A stretch of 42,556 nucleotides of DNA from assembly GCA_013334765.1 (NCBI GenBank), contig JAAXWW010000004.1, positions 1 to 42,556 of the forward strand. The letters run 5' to 3'. Below are positions 1-9,239 of this stretch, piece by piece. Numbering within the stretch: the stretch's first letter is position 1; each line of letters starts with the position of its first letter. The position numbers were made by a program, and so were the translations under genes. This stretch comes from Candidatus Moraniibacteriota bacterium (lineage in GTDB: Bacteria > Patescibacteriota > Minisyncoccia > Moranbacterales > UBA2206). A model generated the notes under the pieces. That model saw nothing but the letters and a program-made list of their open reading frames with translations, was not told the origin of the DNA and did no database searches.

Positions 1-40
1 CCGATTGGGAAAACCAGGACTTGCGCCGGTTTCGGTTTTC

Positions 41-1510
41 TTACAACTTCTTTTCCCGCACGCGCCTCAGAACTGTGCGCACCCCGAGTGACCGCACCGA
101 GGCAGTGAAGTAGATCAAAGCGAACAGCGGATCGCCCATCATCAGATAGGTGAACCAAGCCAGCCCGTTGTTGGTCGCGGACAGATAGGGCGTGTCGATC
201 TGACTGGGATCACCGGTAAAGATCATCTTCGAGCCTTCGCCCAGACGAGTGGCAAAGGTCAAAAGTTCCTGCCGCCGCATGTTTTGGGCTTCATCAACCA
301 GAACCACCGAGTTAGGGTAAGTCCTCCCGCGAATATGCGAGTATGGCAGGATGATGATCCGCATGCGCCGATCCTTTTTCTCGGCAGGAACATCATCATG
401 TCCGTTGTTTTTCTTGGTCTTTTTGCCAGTCGGTTGCTTTACGAAAGCTTCTTCTGCTGCCGCCGAATCACCTTTCAGCCAAAACTCTATCTTCTTGGCT
501 TTAGACGGATTGAGCTCGGCGATGAGATGGATGTTGTCCATCATGCCAGCAACCCAAGGCGCCATCTTATCGATAGCGTCCCCAGGCAGAAAGCCTTGAT
601 CGGGACCAAAGGGAACCGGCGCGCGGGTAAGATACAGATAACGGATTTCGCCTTTGTCCAGCAGTTGTAAGGCCAGAGCCAGAGCCAGCAAGGTCTTGCC
701 ACTGCCAGCTTCGCCGAACATCGAGTAATAAACGATACGCGGATCTTGGAGCATTTGCATAGCCAGCATCTGCTCCATATTGACCCCTGAGCCATTGATC
801 GGCTTGGGCTTGACGCCGAATAAATTGACTCCGTGCGGCACAGCCACCAGCCTCGATCCCTTCCGAATAAAAGGCCGGGTCTCGCTGGGTTGTCCATTTA
901 AGGGATGCTTGGTGCAAATTACGCCGCCGTTTTCAAGGATGTTCTCGCTTCCAGAAATATCCTTGATAAGCAAAGAATGGTCCCTGATATTGGTACTGTC
1001 TGGCAGTTCCAGGTCAGGAGTCTTCAGGTTTTCAAGAGCTACTCCCTTGGTTTTCTGACATTCCTCGATGATAAGACATTGCTTCTTGCCATCCTTCATA
1101 TCCCTGGCTTTGAGCTGCATGCCCTGGTCATGGGTGATCAGGACGATTTCCTTGTCAGGATATTCCTTGTAGGCCGACAGCGCCACCGCAATAATGATGT
1201 CATCCGGAACTTCCTTTTCCAGCGATTTCACACCTTCCAGCCTGCCGACCCCTTCCCAGTTGGGAAAACGGTTGGTTCGCAACAGAAGATGGTTAGCTGA
1301 GCGCAACTGATTCATCCGGCTGATCGCTTCCCGAGCGTCCCTGCCGATGTCAGCTTCCCGGTCACGTTTTTTCCCGGTCAATTCCTTGTGCACGATCGCC
1401 GGCACGAGCACCAAATTGTTCCCTGCCACCAATTCTTCGACCAAGGGCGGGTAGTCAATCAACGCGCTGGTGTCAACTACATATACCTTATCAAAACCAT
1501 TGCCGTTCAT
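41..1510 (-). CDS. PIN domain-PhoH family ATPase
   Basis: The 489-residue protein joins an N-terminal PIN nuclease fold to a C-terminal PhoH P-loop ATPase, as in the YlaK/PhoH2 family, whose members act on RNA as ATPase/helicase and ribonuclease. The PIN part (about 8-150) has acidic residues at D13 (VVDTSALID), D103-D104 and D128 (ITHDQG). The ATPase has Walker A GEAGSGKT at 266-273 and a Walker B VVLVDEAQNM further on, followed by a FTGDPSQID motif. The start ATG follows a clear AAGGAG Shine-Dalgarno. A likely role is RNA quality control or stress response in the cytoplasm. The gene stands alone; about 310 bases separate it from the next gene upstream. The family call is firm, the cellular role is inferred. 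Confidence 0.93.
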   Translation of the reverse strand: MNGNGFDKVYVVDTSALIDYPPLVEELVAGNNLVLVPAIVHKELTGKKRDREADIGRDAREAISRMNQLRSANHLLLRTNRFPNWEGVGRLEGVKSLEKEVPDDIIIAVALSAYKEYPDKEIVLITHDQGMQLKARDMKDGKKQCLIIEECQKTKGVALENLKTPDLELPDSTNIRDHSLLIKDISGSENILENGGVICTKHPLNGQPSETRPFIRKGSRLVAVPHGVNLFGVKPKPINGSGVNMEQMLAMQMLQDPRIVYYSMFGEAGSGKTLLALALALQLLDKGEIRYLYLTRAPVPFGPDQGFLPGDAIDKMAPWVAGMMDNIHLIAELNPSKAKKIEFWLKGDSAAAEEAFVKQPTGKKTKKNNGHDDVPAEKKDRRMRIIILPYSHIRGRTYPNSVVLVDEAQNMRRQELLTFATRLGEGSKMIFTGDPSQIDTPYLSATNNGLAWFTYLMMGDPLFALIYFTASVRSLGVRTVLRRVREKKL

Positions 1511-1820
1511 AAGCCACGCTCCTTGTTTAGCTATTGAGCAGTTTAATCGCTGCTGATCGGCAGTAATCTGTAGCCTGATCGATCTCTTTGCCTTCAGTCT
1601 CTCATGTCAAAGAACAGGCCTCCTTCTTTGTTTTCGGCTTTAAACTAACTCATCTTGCAACAAAAAGCAAGGGAACCGCTACGAATTCACCAGATAGACA
1701 CACCGACTTCATCTTCAGCTCGTCAATCCTCATATGAAATACGAGGCTCGTCGTTTGCAAGATTATCAATCTTCCTGCTTTCGTGATGGATATTCCGAGC
1801 ATGACAACAACGCGCTACCC
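1511..1820. other. Intergenic region upstream of PIN-PhoH gene
   Basis: This stretch of about 310 bases has no convincing ORF. On the minus strand it carries the leader of the PIN-PhoH gene, with AAGGAG close to the start codon and a weak TTGCTT/TAGTTT promoter-like pair about 150 bases further up. I see no strong terminator for the peptidase gene that ends at 1821 and no clear structured RNA. Confidence 0.5.
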
Positions 1821-2336
1821 CTATTTCAGGAACAGCCACATGCCATCCTCATCGGACTTGTTTATATCCACGCTCGCCTTCAGGATCTCTTCGAAACTCG
1901 TTTTTATCTTCCTATCGAAATTCGCTCCGTCATACAGATATATCTCACCGCCTTCCCGAAGCAGAACAACGTAGTGCGGCCCCGGATCTCCTCTTTCCCC
2001 TCTTATCTTGGAAGCATCCACATTGACGATTACCGGCTTGTCTTTGATGTCCTTTTCAGCCGGAAGCCTGTCTTCGAAATCCTCCCGCCGCCTATATTCA
2101 TTGAGCGTCTTAGTGAAGCTCTTGCCTTTGCTGTAGTCACGATTGGATATCAGCGCTGTTCTGATTCCCATTTTGTCAAAATAAACGCCGATTTCCTGAA
2201 GGAAATCCCCGAATGCGTGTTTAGGAAGGCCTTTCTTGATTTCTTCAAAAGAAGGATATTTCCCGAAAAAAGACAACACGTGCTGAATCGCGATGATATT
2301 GCAAGTATTCTCTTCCGTCTGCTTGAAAAATTTCAT
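1821..2336 (-). CDS. C39-like (papain-fold) cysteine peptidase family protein
   Basis: A small cytoplasmic protein with the layout of peptidase C39-like domains: the N-terminal KQTEENTCN supplies the oxyanion Gln and catalytic Cys, PHYVVL the catalytic His, and LYDGANFD the Asp. The order Q-C-H-D is that of the papain-like C39 fold. No signal peptide and no ABC transporter domain are present, so it is a stand-alone peptidase rather than a bacteriocin exporter. The track starts at a TTG (2348); the ATG four codons later (2336) puts the Gln-Cys motif in the usual position, so I chose it. It is followed closely upstream by a transglutaminase-like gene on the same strand, so the pair may be co-transcribed. 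The substrate is unknown. Confidence 0.72.
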   Translation of the reverse strand: MKFFKQTEENTCNIIAIQHVLSFFGKYPSFEEIKKGLPKHAFGDFLQEIGVYFDKMGIRTALISNRDYSKGKSFTKTLNEYRRREDFEDRLPAEKDIKDKPVIVNVDASKIRGERGDPGPHYVVLLREGGEIYLYDGANFDRKIKTSFEEILKASVDINKSDEDGMWLFLK

Positions 2337-2397
2337 ATCGTTAAACAAAAAATCGACTTTCTTATTTTAATTATTATCGAGGGGAAAAAAGGAAGCT

Positions 2398-3276
2398 CTA
2401 ATTCTTGCCAGCCAATGATTGGTAAATTATCGGCCACTTTTTTCTTTTTTCCATTTTCTCAAAAAAATCCTTTAACTCAGTGAATTTCTCATCCGCTTTC
2501 AAAGTCAAATCGGCTATCTTATCCAGAAATATCAGGTCTTTTCCGCTAGGTTCGTAATCCCTGCTCATAAGCTTGCTTCTTTCCTGATACGTATACTCGA
2601 TTTTATTAAGAGCGAAAAAGTCTCTCAGCATGTTCCCTCGGATATACCATTCTCCGTATTCTCCTTCTTCAAAAAAGAAGCCGCATAGCCGGCCGCTGAC
2701 CAGACCTTGCCTATAAAGCTTCCAGACGGCTGCTCCGCAGAAGAAGGATTCGCCAGGCAGATTCAATGGATCGGTCTCTTCCTTCTTTATCCCGCAATTC
2801 TTCATTTGGGCTTCTCCCATCATAGGGTCGACCCTGATCCAGGACTGCTGTTTTTCATTCCAATATTCGCAGATCCAATGATCCTCAAACCAACCATTGG
2901 AAAGATAGGTGGCGAAACCGCAACGGCATCTTGCCGGTATTCCTTTTTCCCTCAAGACGGAACAGAAAAACATAGCGAAATTCCTGCAGATACCGACTAC
3001 CCTATCCCTGGGTTCTCTAGGAACAATCAACGGTTCGCTATTTATTGATCTTATCCGATCCAGGATCTCTTGGACGCTTCTGCTCCTTCGGCTTTTGATC
3101 CTTTCTTCAGGAAAATTCAAGCCATACAGCTTAAGATCGACAGGATGAATCATCAGCCCCTGGATGATTTTGCATATTCCAGCAACATCATCTGGAAAGC
3201 CGACAAAAAAGTCCGCACTGACTTTCGTCCTGCTTCCTTGAGCCTTATAGAAATCCGCAATTTCTTTCCTATCCAT
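2398..3276 (-). CDS. Transglutaminase-like superfamily protein
   Basis: The 292-residue protein contains a transglutaminase-like core with the Cys-His-Asp triad in order: the Cys in VGICRNFAMFFCSVL, the His in EDHWICEYW and the Asp in WIRVDPMMGE. This is the arrangement of the Transglut_core family, which contains peptidases, amidases and cross-linking enzymes. There is no signal peptide or TM segment, so it probably acts in the cytoplasm. The C-terminal 90 residues, rich in Lys and Glu, match nothing I recognise. It sits 61 bases upstream of the C39-like gene, giving two cysteine-protease-fold genes in tandem. The substrate cannot be inferred. Confidence 0.78.
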   Translation of the reverse strand: MDRKEIADFYKAQGSRTKVSADFFVGFPDDVAGICKIIQGLMIHPVDLKLYGLNFPEERIKSRRSRSVQEILDRIRSINSEPLIVPREPRDRVVGICRNFAMFFCSVLREKGIPARCRCGFATYLSNGWFEDHWICEYWNEKQQSWIRVDPMMGEAQMKNCGIKKEETDPLNLPGESFFCGAAVWKLYRQGLVSGRLCGFFFEEGEYGEWYIRGNMLRDFFALNKIEYTYQERSKLMSRDYEPSGKDLIFLDKIADLTLKADEKFTELKDFFEKMEKRKKWPIIYQSLAGKN

Positions 3277-3339
3277 AATTTCAATGATAACACAATAGGC
3301 CGGAAAACTGACAGCCGTATTTCATACGATCATCCTCAA

Positions 3340-3915
3340 CTATGCCGGATATCGGGAGACTCGCTGCATATGCAGATAATACAAAATAAGGAAGAACGAT
3401 ATGGTCGCCGCCGCTATCATGCAATAGACCAAGGCTTCGAATCCGAACAAGGTTGCGACCAAGCCTCCTGTGATAGCCGCGATGCCGCTCAGGATATCCT
3501 GCAAAGCCTCAAACAGCCCCCATTCATATGATTTTATCTTCGCATCCGTGTGATCATCCAGTTCCGCGTCGAACGCGGGGTTGGCCGTGGCATTGCCAAG
3601 GGCTATAAGCACCTGCGCGGCGAAAAGGGTTGGCAGATCCGAGATGATGAGATACATCCCGATACCGAGCACCCACACGAACCAACCCACTATCATAAGC
3701 GTCTTGCGATGTTTCTGGCTCCAGCGGGAACGGTGAATGACTATAGTAGCGGCACCGCTCATAATAAGAAAGGTTGCTACGGCACCGGTTGCCTCAAGAA
3801 TATCTCCCCCGATCTTTTGAACGAAGATAGCGTATATCGGAGCTATAATGCCTTCGGCAAATGTCGAAATAGCGTATGAAATTATGAGGATCTTGTAAAA
3901 ACGATTGATTTTCAT
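3340..3915 (-). CDS. Half-size MFS-type membrane protein (6 TM)
   Basis: The 191-residue protein has about six hydrophobic segments and begins like the first half of an MFS transporter (MKINRFYKILIISYAISTF, then a loop and a second helix). It stops after the sixth helix, with a short polar tail. Half-length MFS proteins of this kind are common in Patescibacteria, so I treat it as intact rather than truncated. It may function as a dimer, but that is inference. The next gene upstream is a broken full-length MFS gene, so two MFS relatives lie in tandem. The substrate is unknown. Confidence 0.7.
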   Translation of the reverse strand: MKINRFYKILIISYAISTFAEGIIAPIYAIFVQKIGGDILEATGAVATFLIMSGAATIVIHRSRWSQKHRKTLMIVGWFVWVLGIGMYLIISDLPTLFAAQVLIALGNATANPAFDAELDDHTDAKIKSYEWGLFEALQDILSGIAAITGGLVATLFGFEALVYCMIAAATISFFLILYYLHMQRVSRYPA

Positions 3916-3951
3916 ATTTTATAAATTATTGATTTTTGAGCTCCTGAGTAA

Positions 3952-5201
3952 TCAAAAAGACTGTGCGCGTTCCCGATATGGCACCCTATCCAGCATACCG
4001 TTCCCAAGACCGTTCCGTATCATGAAACTGGCAGCTATCGACAAAATAACCAACAGTTATCCGTTAGCCAGCATAGCATAGCTAAGTCCGTATTCATCTA
4101 TCATGATTCCGCCGATAATCGGCCCGGCCATCGCTCCGATGCTGGTGATGCTGCGCACGAACCCACTGGTACGCCCGAAATGATCCGGCTTGGTGCAGAA
4201 AGAAACCAACTCATCACTGCCAACCAAAAGAAGCTCCGTAACGATGCCGATGGCCAGAAGAACGAATAGTCTCCAAAGATACCCGTCAAAGAAAGCCAGA
4301 GATAAGGCAAGCATGCCAAAGATAAGAAGCGCTTGGGCGAACATCGAAGAACCTTTTTTATCAAACAGCCACCCAAGCATCCAACCGAATAGGTAAGGGA
4401 TTGTCAGCACGACGCCCATAAGAATGACCTCTGTCAGGTTTCCGCCATTCTCATAGGTTTCGATCGGAATAAAAAAGCCTATCGAAGATCCGACAAAAGA
4501 AGTGAAGAAGCCGAGGGTGACCAAACTTCGCAACTCCCAGCTCCAAACCTCCACTTTTCCGAAAACCTCACTGAACTTCTTGCGCTTGCGTTCACCCGAC
4601 TTGGCCTCTTTTTTCCTCCTAGCCCTATACATCAATATAATGAAAAGGCTTATTACCGATGTCGGCGCTATAATGAAAAGGAGCTGATGAATGGCAAAAT
4701 GCTTGATCAGGAAAATCCCCGATAATGCCGCGACCACCCACCAAAAATTGGATATTGTATCGAAATACCCGAAGACCGTTGCCAGCCGCCCAATAGGGAT
4801 ATGCCGCTTATGTATGCTTCCCGCCCCACCGAATCAAGGGCGTAGCTTATCCCATTCATGATTCGCGCAAACAAGATGAAAACGACCAAGCCGGTAACAC
4901 CAGCCATCCAATATCCAAGTCCTATGAATATATATATGACCAATCCGACCGCTATCATAGCCGTAGCGCTGATGCTGTCGGCTATCAAACCGGCAAAAAG
5001 CATGCTCACTATAAGGGAGACATCAAGAACCGATTTCAAAAGCCCGGCTTCGGCATAGGTTTTTCCGAAAGAAAAAAGGAATACCGGAATCAGCGATTCG
5101 GCGAATCCCCATCCCATCCACCTGATCGAGGTGATGAGGGTAATCATGCGCACCCCTTTGGGCACATCTTTCGGTTTCGACATTTCTGTCAGCGATATCA
5201 T
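3952..5201 (-). pseudogene. 12-TM MFS transporter gene broken by a frameshift and an in-frame stop
   Basis: Two ORFs (4707-5201 and 4057-4737) together encode one MFS transporter. The first gives helices 1-5 and then loses sense near 4800. In a shifted frame the DNA reads IGRLATVFGYFDTISNFWW, which leads directly into the second ORF. The pattern fits a one-base deletion. The second ORF stops with TAA at 4057-4059 after LANG, but the same frame continues with LLVILSIAASFMIRN, a perfect twelfth helix, up to a TGA at 3952. The restored protein would be about 420 residues. Two independent lesions argue for a real pseudogene; a sequencing error could explain one of them. The second ORF's GTG start is an artefact of the break. 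Confidence 0.8.
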
Positions 5202-5252
5202 GCTGATTTCATCCTGACTATTTTCCCGTTATGTCTTCAATTATACCTTAAA

Positions 5253-6086
5253 TCACTCATCATCGCTAACATTCCCCATGGATTGCAGGGTGTAAAAAGA
5301 CCTATAAAGATCTTCGTGGTCAACTGCCTCATACCTGACAGTCTGCCCATCGACGCGAATCGTGCGAGGCATCATTTCCGCTCTGTCAGCCATCCCTCCG
5401 TTATTGAATTCTATTTCAAGAATCGCCGGAAAAGCTATATCCAAAGCCGCATATCCGCAATCTTTTTTCCCAATATCCCGCACCGCCTCGCATATCGTTT
5501 TTTTGATGTTTTCATGCACATCGGAAACGGGAAACATCTCGCCGGATCGCCTTCCGAGAGAATATTTGGTTGCAACTGTTTTCACAGAAGGAAACATCTT
5601 CTTGGCATATTCGCAAGCAGTGTTGTCGCCTGAAACAAAAACGACGGCGATATTCTTTCCGCTTGCCAAAACAGACTCAAGCGCCATCTCGTCAAATTCA
5701 ATTCCGTTCACCGTCAAGCGATGCACATGAAAATCCATCGTGTGCTCCAGAATCGAAGCTGCCGAGCCAGCCCTGCCATGGAAACCGACGAAGCAGATGG
5801 CATCTATGCCTTCGATCCGCCTCTTTATCTGCAGCATGGTAGCACTACCGGAAAAAAGAACAGCCCTCGGGTCGAGACGATCCAAAAGGATGCTCCGGCC
5901 ATCCCAATGATAGTCGAGCACCCTCACTTCGCTCGCTCCTCCATCGAATACTCCTTCGATGGCGACATTAACCTCTTTGATCATGAGATCGCGATAGTGA
6001 TCATAGTCGGCATTCTTGTCCCAAGTCTGACCGTAGTGGCACACTCCGGCGATGCCTTCCATGTCTGCGATGATGAGTATTTTCAT
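5253..6086 (-). CDS. M55 family D-aminopeptidase (DppA-like)
   Basis: The 277-residue protein matches the DppA family of zinc-dependent D-aminopeptidases. The N-terminus ILIIADMEGIAGV carries the family's metal-binding Asp and Glu, GFHGRAG the central His region, and ILEHTMDFHVH the next conserved block. These enzymes release D-amino acids from peptides and help recycle peptidoglycan fragments in the cytoplasm. No signal peptide is seen. The length agrees with the family (about 270). It lies only 9 bases downstream of the membrane protein gene at 6096, so the two may be co-transcribed. Confidence 0.88.
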   Translation of the reverse strand: MKILIIADMEGIAGVCHYGQTWDKNADYDHYRDLMIKEVNVAIEGVFDGGASEVRVLDYHWDGRSILLDRLDPRAVLFSGSATMLQIKRRIEGIDAICFVGFHGRAGSAASILEHTMDFHVHRLTVNGIEFDEMALESVLASGKNIAVVFVSGDNTACEYAKKMFPSVKTVATKYSLGRRSGEMFPVSDVHENIKKTICEAVRDIGKKDCGYAALDIAFPAILEIEFNNGGMADRAEMMPRTIRVDGQTVRYEAVDHEDLYRSFYTLQSMGNVSDDE

Positions 6087-6095
6087 ATAAGCAAG

Positions 6096-6695
6096 TTATT
6101 GATTACCGAAACATGCAACCCTCTTGGGCGGCTTTTTTCGCAAATTCAAAGCAAAGATAAGCGGAATCACAACAGCAACTTCGATTGGATATAGGGCTAT
6201 CGCAAAAGTCCATGACTTCACTGCGAACAGATTGGCAAGCGCCGCCAATGACCACAAAAGCCAAGTAAGCCGATCCTCTGATCCCGGATTTTCATATACC
6301 TTCAATATAGTGGGAACAGAACCTATTATTGCAACTATTACGATGACAGTCATTCCTATCAGCGGATTCCTCGTCAATCCCCAAGCGATCAGGGCAAGCA
6401 TCGCTCCTAGAAAGCACCCAGCATCTAATTTGCCAACTCTGCTCATGCCGCTATGACGGAAGGCTAGAAAGGCAAAAACGACATTGAACAAGACGGCTGC
6501 GCCAGGCTGCCATAAAGTAGCTCTAGCGCCTGAGAGATAATACGTGCAGAAAAGTATGACGCTGACCAGCGACCAAATCAGCCAGGTTGCTCTGTTCGGC
6601 TTTGTCTTTTTGTTTATTATTGAGTGCAGATAAGGCAATGCGCCAACAAATTCAAATGTTCCTGACAAATATCCCGAAGCTATTTGATAATCCAT
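6096..6695 (-). CDS. Integral membrane protein with duplicated PQ-loop/SWEET-like segments
   Basis: About seven hydrophobic segments are present. Two parts resemble each other: ALPYLHSIINKKTKPNRATWLIWSL near the N-terminus and SVPTILKVYENPGSEDRLTWLLWSL near residue 150. Each has a conserved Pro in a helix, a basic or acidic loop and a W-x-W-S-type helix start, the pattern of PQ-loop/SWEET repeats. I infer a small-solute or lipid-related transporter, but the family is not certain. The track starts at 6755; the MDYQIASGYLSG start (6695) fits the repeat layout better because the extra 20 residues are polar and unlike the rest. It overlaps no neighbour. Confidence 0.55.
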   Translation of the reverse strand: MDYQIASGYLSGTFEFVGALPYLHSIINKKTKPNRATWLIWSLVSVILFCTYYLSGARATLWQPGAAVLFNVVFAFLAFRHSGMSRVGKLDAGCFLGAMLALIAWGLTRNPLIGMTVIVIVAIIGSVPTILKVYENPGSEDRLTWLLWSLAALANLFAVKSWTFAIALYPIEVAVVIPLIFALNLRKKPPKRVACFGNQ

Positions 6696-6980
6696 CTTTT
6701 CAATCCGTTCAATAATTATTCGGCCATGCTTATTCTTCAATAATACGAGTGGCATTCTCTGCGATATTGCGCGCCATTTGGACTATCCGAATGTTTCCAT
6801 AATGTTTCCCGACTTCATCGGCAAGCATAGTAATCGAATCCCGATCTTTTATTCGTTAAGTTTTGTTTCGGCCAGCGTTATGCAACCTAAGTATACCAAA
6901 ACAATCCGAATGATTGAAATCTTCACGGACTATGATTTTATCTTCATGACCTAATCACGAAAAAGAGACGTTTCACTATA

Positions 6981-7015
6981 AAAAAACAACCCCTGATCAG
7001 AGGGTTGTTTTTTTG
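6981..7015 (-). terminator. Rho-independent terminator after DUF378 gene
   Basis: AACAACCC and GGGTTGTT form a perfect stem with A- and T-runs on both sides. It lies 11 bases past the stop of the minus-strand DUF378 gene. The symmetrical runs would allow it to work in both directions. Confidence 0.85.
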
Positions 7016-7025
7016 AGCTTGAATG

Positions 7026-7232
7026 CTAGTTTTTTCCGAGTTTTCCAGAAATTGCCAAGACATAGACAGCGCAGATTCCGACAACGGCATACACGATTCT
7101 TGAAAGGGCTGACATATCTCCGAAGATAGCGGCAACCAAATCAAAATTGAAGATTCCTACCAATCCCCAGTTCAATCCTCCGACGGCTAAAAGGATGATA
7201 GCGATCCAATCGATAGCGTTTAGTTTGTTCAT
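7026..7232 (-). CDS. DUF378 family small membrane protein
   Basis: The 68-residue protein has two membrane helices and the family signature IDWIAIILLAVGGLNWGLVG followed by a second hydrophobic stretch. DUF378 (YuzA-like) proteins are widespread small membrane proteins of unknown function. A G-rich Shine-Dalgarno (GGAGAGGGGG) lies 7 bases before the ATG, and a TATAAT box lies about 60 bases upstream. The gene is a single transcription unit closed by a strong hairpin terminator. Confidence 0.88.
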   Translation of the reverse strand: MNKLNAIDWIAIILLAVGGLNWGLVGIFNFDLVAAIFGDMSALSRIVYAVVGICAVYVLAISGKLGKN

Positions 7233-7293
7233 GCGAACACCCCCTCTCCGTGCAAATGTTCCATTTGTATATTTTTGTTTGTTCTCCTTTTAT

Positions 7294-7299
7294 ATTATA
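7294..7299 (-). promoter_or_regulatory. -10 box of the DUF378 gene
   Basis: A perfect TATAAT on the minus strand, about 62 bases before the start codon. No good -35 box is visible. The leader contains GAACA and TGTTC arms around the Shine-Dalgarno, a possible weak hairpin. Confidence 0.5.
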
Positions 7300-7319
7300 T
7301 AACGAAATAACACTCCGCG

Positions 7320-7832
7320 CTACATTTTTCTCGAATCATATGCCCAATGCAGGACTGCTTGGCGCTGACGGGCCCGGCAATTCAGATCGCCTTTCCGGCA
7401 ATTCTTCCTGATTTGCGCGATGTGCCTGATGATGGCTTTCCATCTTCTGATCTGCCGCGCGTCATCCTGGCATCTCCTGCCCATGTAATACCGGCAATAC
7501 CATTGAAACCATCCTCGCGGATCATCTTCCCAGATCCAGCCTTTCTTTTTCCAGACCGAAAGCGGCTGCGAAGCGTTGATGCCGAAAAAATTTATTTTGG
7601 GGTCGTGGAATTCGGAATTGAGCTTGGCTTTTTCAAACCAATCAGCTGGAAATTCTTTCCGGCAGTCGGTCATATATTTCCCGCCGAAAACCCCTATCTT
7701 GAGCATCTCCTTCGGAGTCAGATCCGGCTTGAAATCGGGATGGAAATTTTTCCCGACCAGCTCGGTCAAATCATAGCGGTATCCGCTTTGCATTTTATCT
7801 TTGACCGTGATGATTTTTCTTTTTTGAGACAT
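7320..7832 (-). CDS. Conserved hypothetical protein rich in Trp, Arg and Cys
   Basis: The 170-residue soluble protein has a distinctive central block DPRGWFQWYCRYYMGRR and a basic C-terminal half with two Cys (KNCRKGDLNCR). I recognise the DPRGWFQWYCRYY block as belonging to a conserved uncharacterised family but know no function for it. There is no signal peptide or TM segment. A TATAGT -10-like box lies about 60 bases upstream on the minus strand. The basic, aromatic-rich composition would suit nucleic-acid binding, but this is speculation. Confidence 0.7.
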   Translation of the reverse strand: MSQKRKIITVKDKMQSGYRYDLTELVGKNFHPDFKPDLTPKEMLKIGVFGGKYMTDCRKEFPADWFEKAKLNSEFHDPKINFFGINASQPLSVWKKKGWIWEDDPRGWFQWYCRYYMGRRCQDDARQIRRWKAIIRHIAQIRKNCRKGDLNCRARQRQAVLHWAYDSRKM

Positions 7833-7965
7833 GATTATCTTTCGAAGGAGAGATGACCTGATATTAAGAATACTATATCACAGATAAAGTTTTCATAAAA
7901 TTTTATTAAATTGAATGATGTTGCAATAACAATCCAAGTAAAATTTGATGCTACCGGAGTATAAT

Positions 7966-8703
7966 TCAAATCTTGCAGATATCCGCGCTTTTTTTCTTAA
8001 TCATGCGAATAGTCATGGCAAGCCAAACCGCAATAAAGAAAAGCAGGACGAGATACAGAATCGCCAGCCCTAGGGAAATATTCTGACATACGTATAATTC
8101 TTCGATTGACGCTTTCCTTGTATTTGTCGCGTATTCATCTTGGAGGATGATGAATTTTCGCATCTTCCCATCAAAATTGATTTCGTCGAATATCTTTTCG
8201 TTTTCAAACGTAAGCTGCCTCATAGCCATAAGCTTTTCATATACTGAGGGATTGCTAACGAGGGCATACCCTTTCAAGCCGCTGTTTGCCACTGCTTCAT
8301 TGTACTCTTTGGCTGCCGTTAGGATTCCTTGCCAATTCCCGTTTATCTTGCTCCAATTATCAGAAATATCGCTAAGATCATCAAATCCTCCATCATATAT
8401 GGCTGCAGCGTCGCCATCTCCGATCATCCTCGATAAATTGTCGAGATTATCACTCAGGGTTTTCTCATGTTCCTTGAAAGCGTTCAGTCTTTCCTCGTTC
8501 GGGTCATTGATGTATTCCCAAAGTTCCAACTGGGTATGAAAATTCTCCTCGCTTAACATCGAAGCCTGCCTGGCAATATTGATCACTGTCGTTGTCCTTT
8601 CAGCATCCTGGGCCACATTATCCAGTTTTGCCAATAAATAGCCTATGACTCCAAGAACAGCGAGGCTGACTAATACGAGAATGGGTATTATTTTCTTATT
8701 CAT
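7966..8703 (-). CDS. Two-TM protein with four-helix-bundle-like sensor domain, no output domain
   Basis: A membrane helix at residues 5-25 is followed by about 180 residues of predicted helical extracytoplasmic domain and a second helix near 210-232, then only a short basic tail (MIKKKSADICKI). This is the layout of the sensor half of a methyl-accepting chemotaxis protein (4HB_MCP-like), but HAMP and signalling domains are missing. It is the last gene of the minus-strand operon that starts near 12 kb. It could report a signal through a partner protein, but no candidate kinase is nearby. The fold assignment is by pattern only. Confidence 0.55.
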   Translation of the reverse strand: MNKKIIPILVLVSLAVLGVIGYLLAKLDNVAQDAERTTTVINIARQASMLSEENFHTQLELWEYINDPNEERLNAFKEHEKTLSDNLDNLSRMIGDGDAAAIYDGGFDDLSDISDNWSKINGNWQGILTAAKEYNEAVANSGLKGYALVSNPSVYEKLMAMRQLTFENEKIFDEINFDGKMRKFIILQDEYATNTRKASIEELYVCQNISLGLAILYLVLLFFIAVWLAMTIRMIKKKSADICKI

Positions 8704-8723
8704 AGAATTAAAATGCTGAAAAA

Positions 8724-9239
8724 TTATAGACGCTTCTTTATCCTGTTTACCTCCAAACTGATTATGATTCCCAGGATAATGATCAATCCGACTATTATAA
8801 AGAAGTATATTTGCAATTGATTGCCGCTTCTGATCACATTGAAACTGGCAGACGCTTCCTCGTCCAATTTTCCATCATAGTCGGTAATTCTAACTCTGAT
8901 TTCGTAAATACCTTTTTCAGCGCTTTGAGGAATAACCATGTAATCCATAAAAGAAACTTGCGTTTCGACAGCCTTCAGAACCTTCGACTGAGCGATCGTC
9001 TCTTTGTTTCTAATGATTTCGTATTCAATGCGCAGATCTTTTCGAGAGGGGTTTTCCGGATATTTTATTTCCAGTTCGAAATAGAACCTTTCTCCAGCTA
9101 AGACATCCGTGTATTTCTCCGGGACATGCACAACAACACTCATTGCGCTAGCCGTGTCAACCTGGGCAGAAAAAATGAAATAAAAAAGAGAAATAATAAA
9201 AAAATATGAGAATATGGATTTCATTCTTTCCGTTTTCAT
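8724..9239 (-). CDS. Secreted, membrane-anchored Ig-like domain protein
   Basis: The 171-residue protein has an N-terminal signal peptide ending near SAQVDTASA, a beta-sandwich-like middle (VVVHVPEKYTDVLAGERFYFELEIKY is its start) and a C-terminal TM helix at about 145-163 with a basic tail (NRIKKRL). The domain resembles bacterial Ig-like/cadherin-type modules. The start ATG overlaps the stop of the double-Cache gene as ATGA, so the two are translationally coupled. It is a surface accessory protein of unknown function in the sensor-like operon. Confidence 0.62.
   Translation of the reverse strand: MKTERMKSIFSYFFIISLFYFIFSAQVDTASAMSVVVHVPEKYTDVLAGERFYFELEIKYPENPSRKDLRIEYEIIRNKETIAQSKVLKAVETQVSFMDYMVIPQSAEKGIYEIRVRITDYDGKLDEEASASFNVIRSGNQLQIYFFIIVGLIIILGIIISLEVNRIKKRL

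Noticed and set aside
1734-2483. Long plus-strand ORF of 249 codons
   Set aside because: It is a shadow of the C39-like and transglutaminase-like genes, which have complete catalytic motifs on the minus strand.
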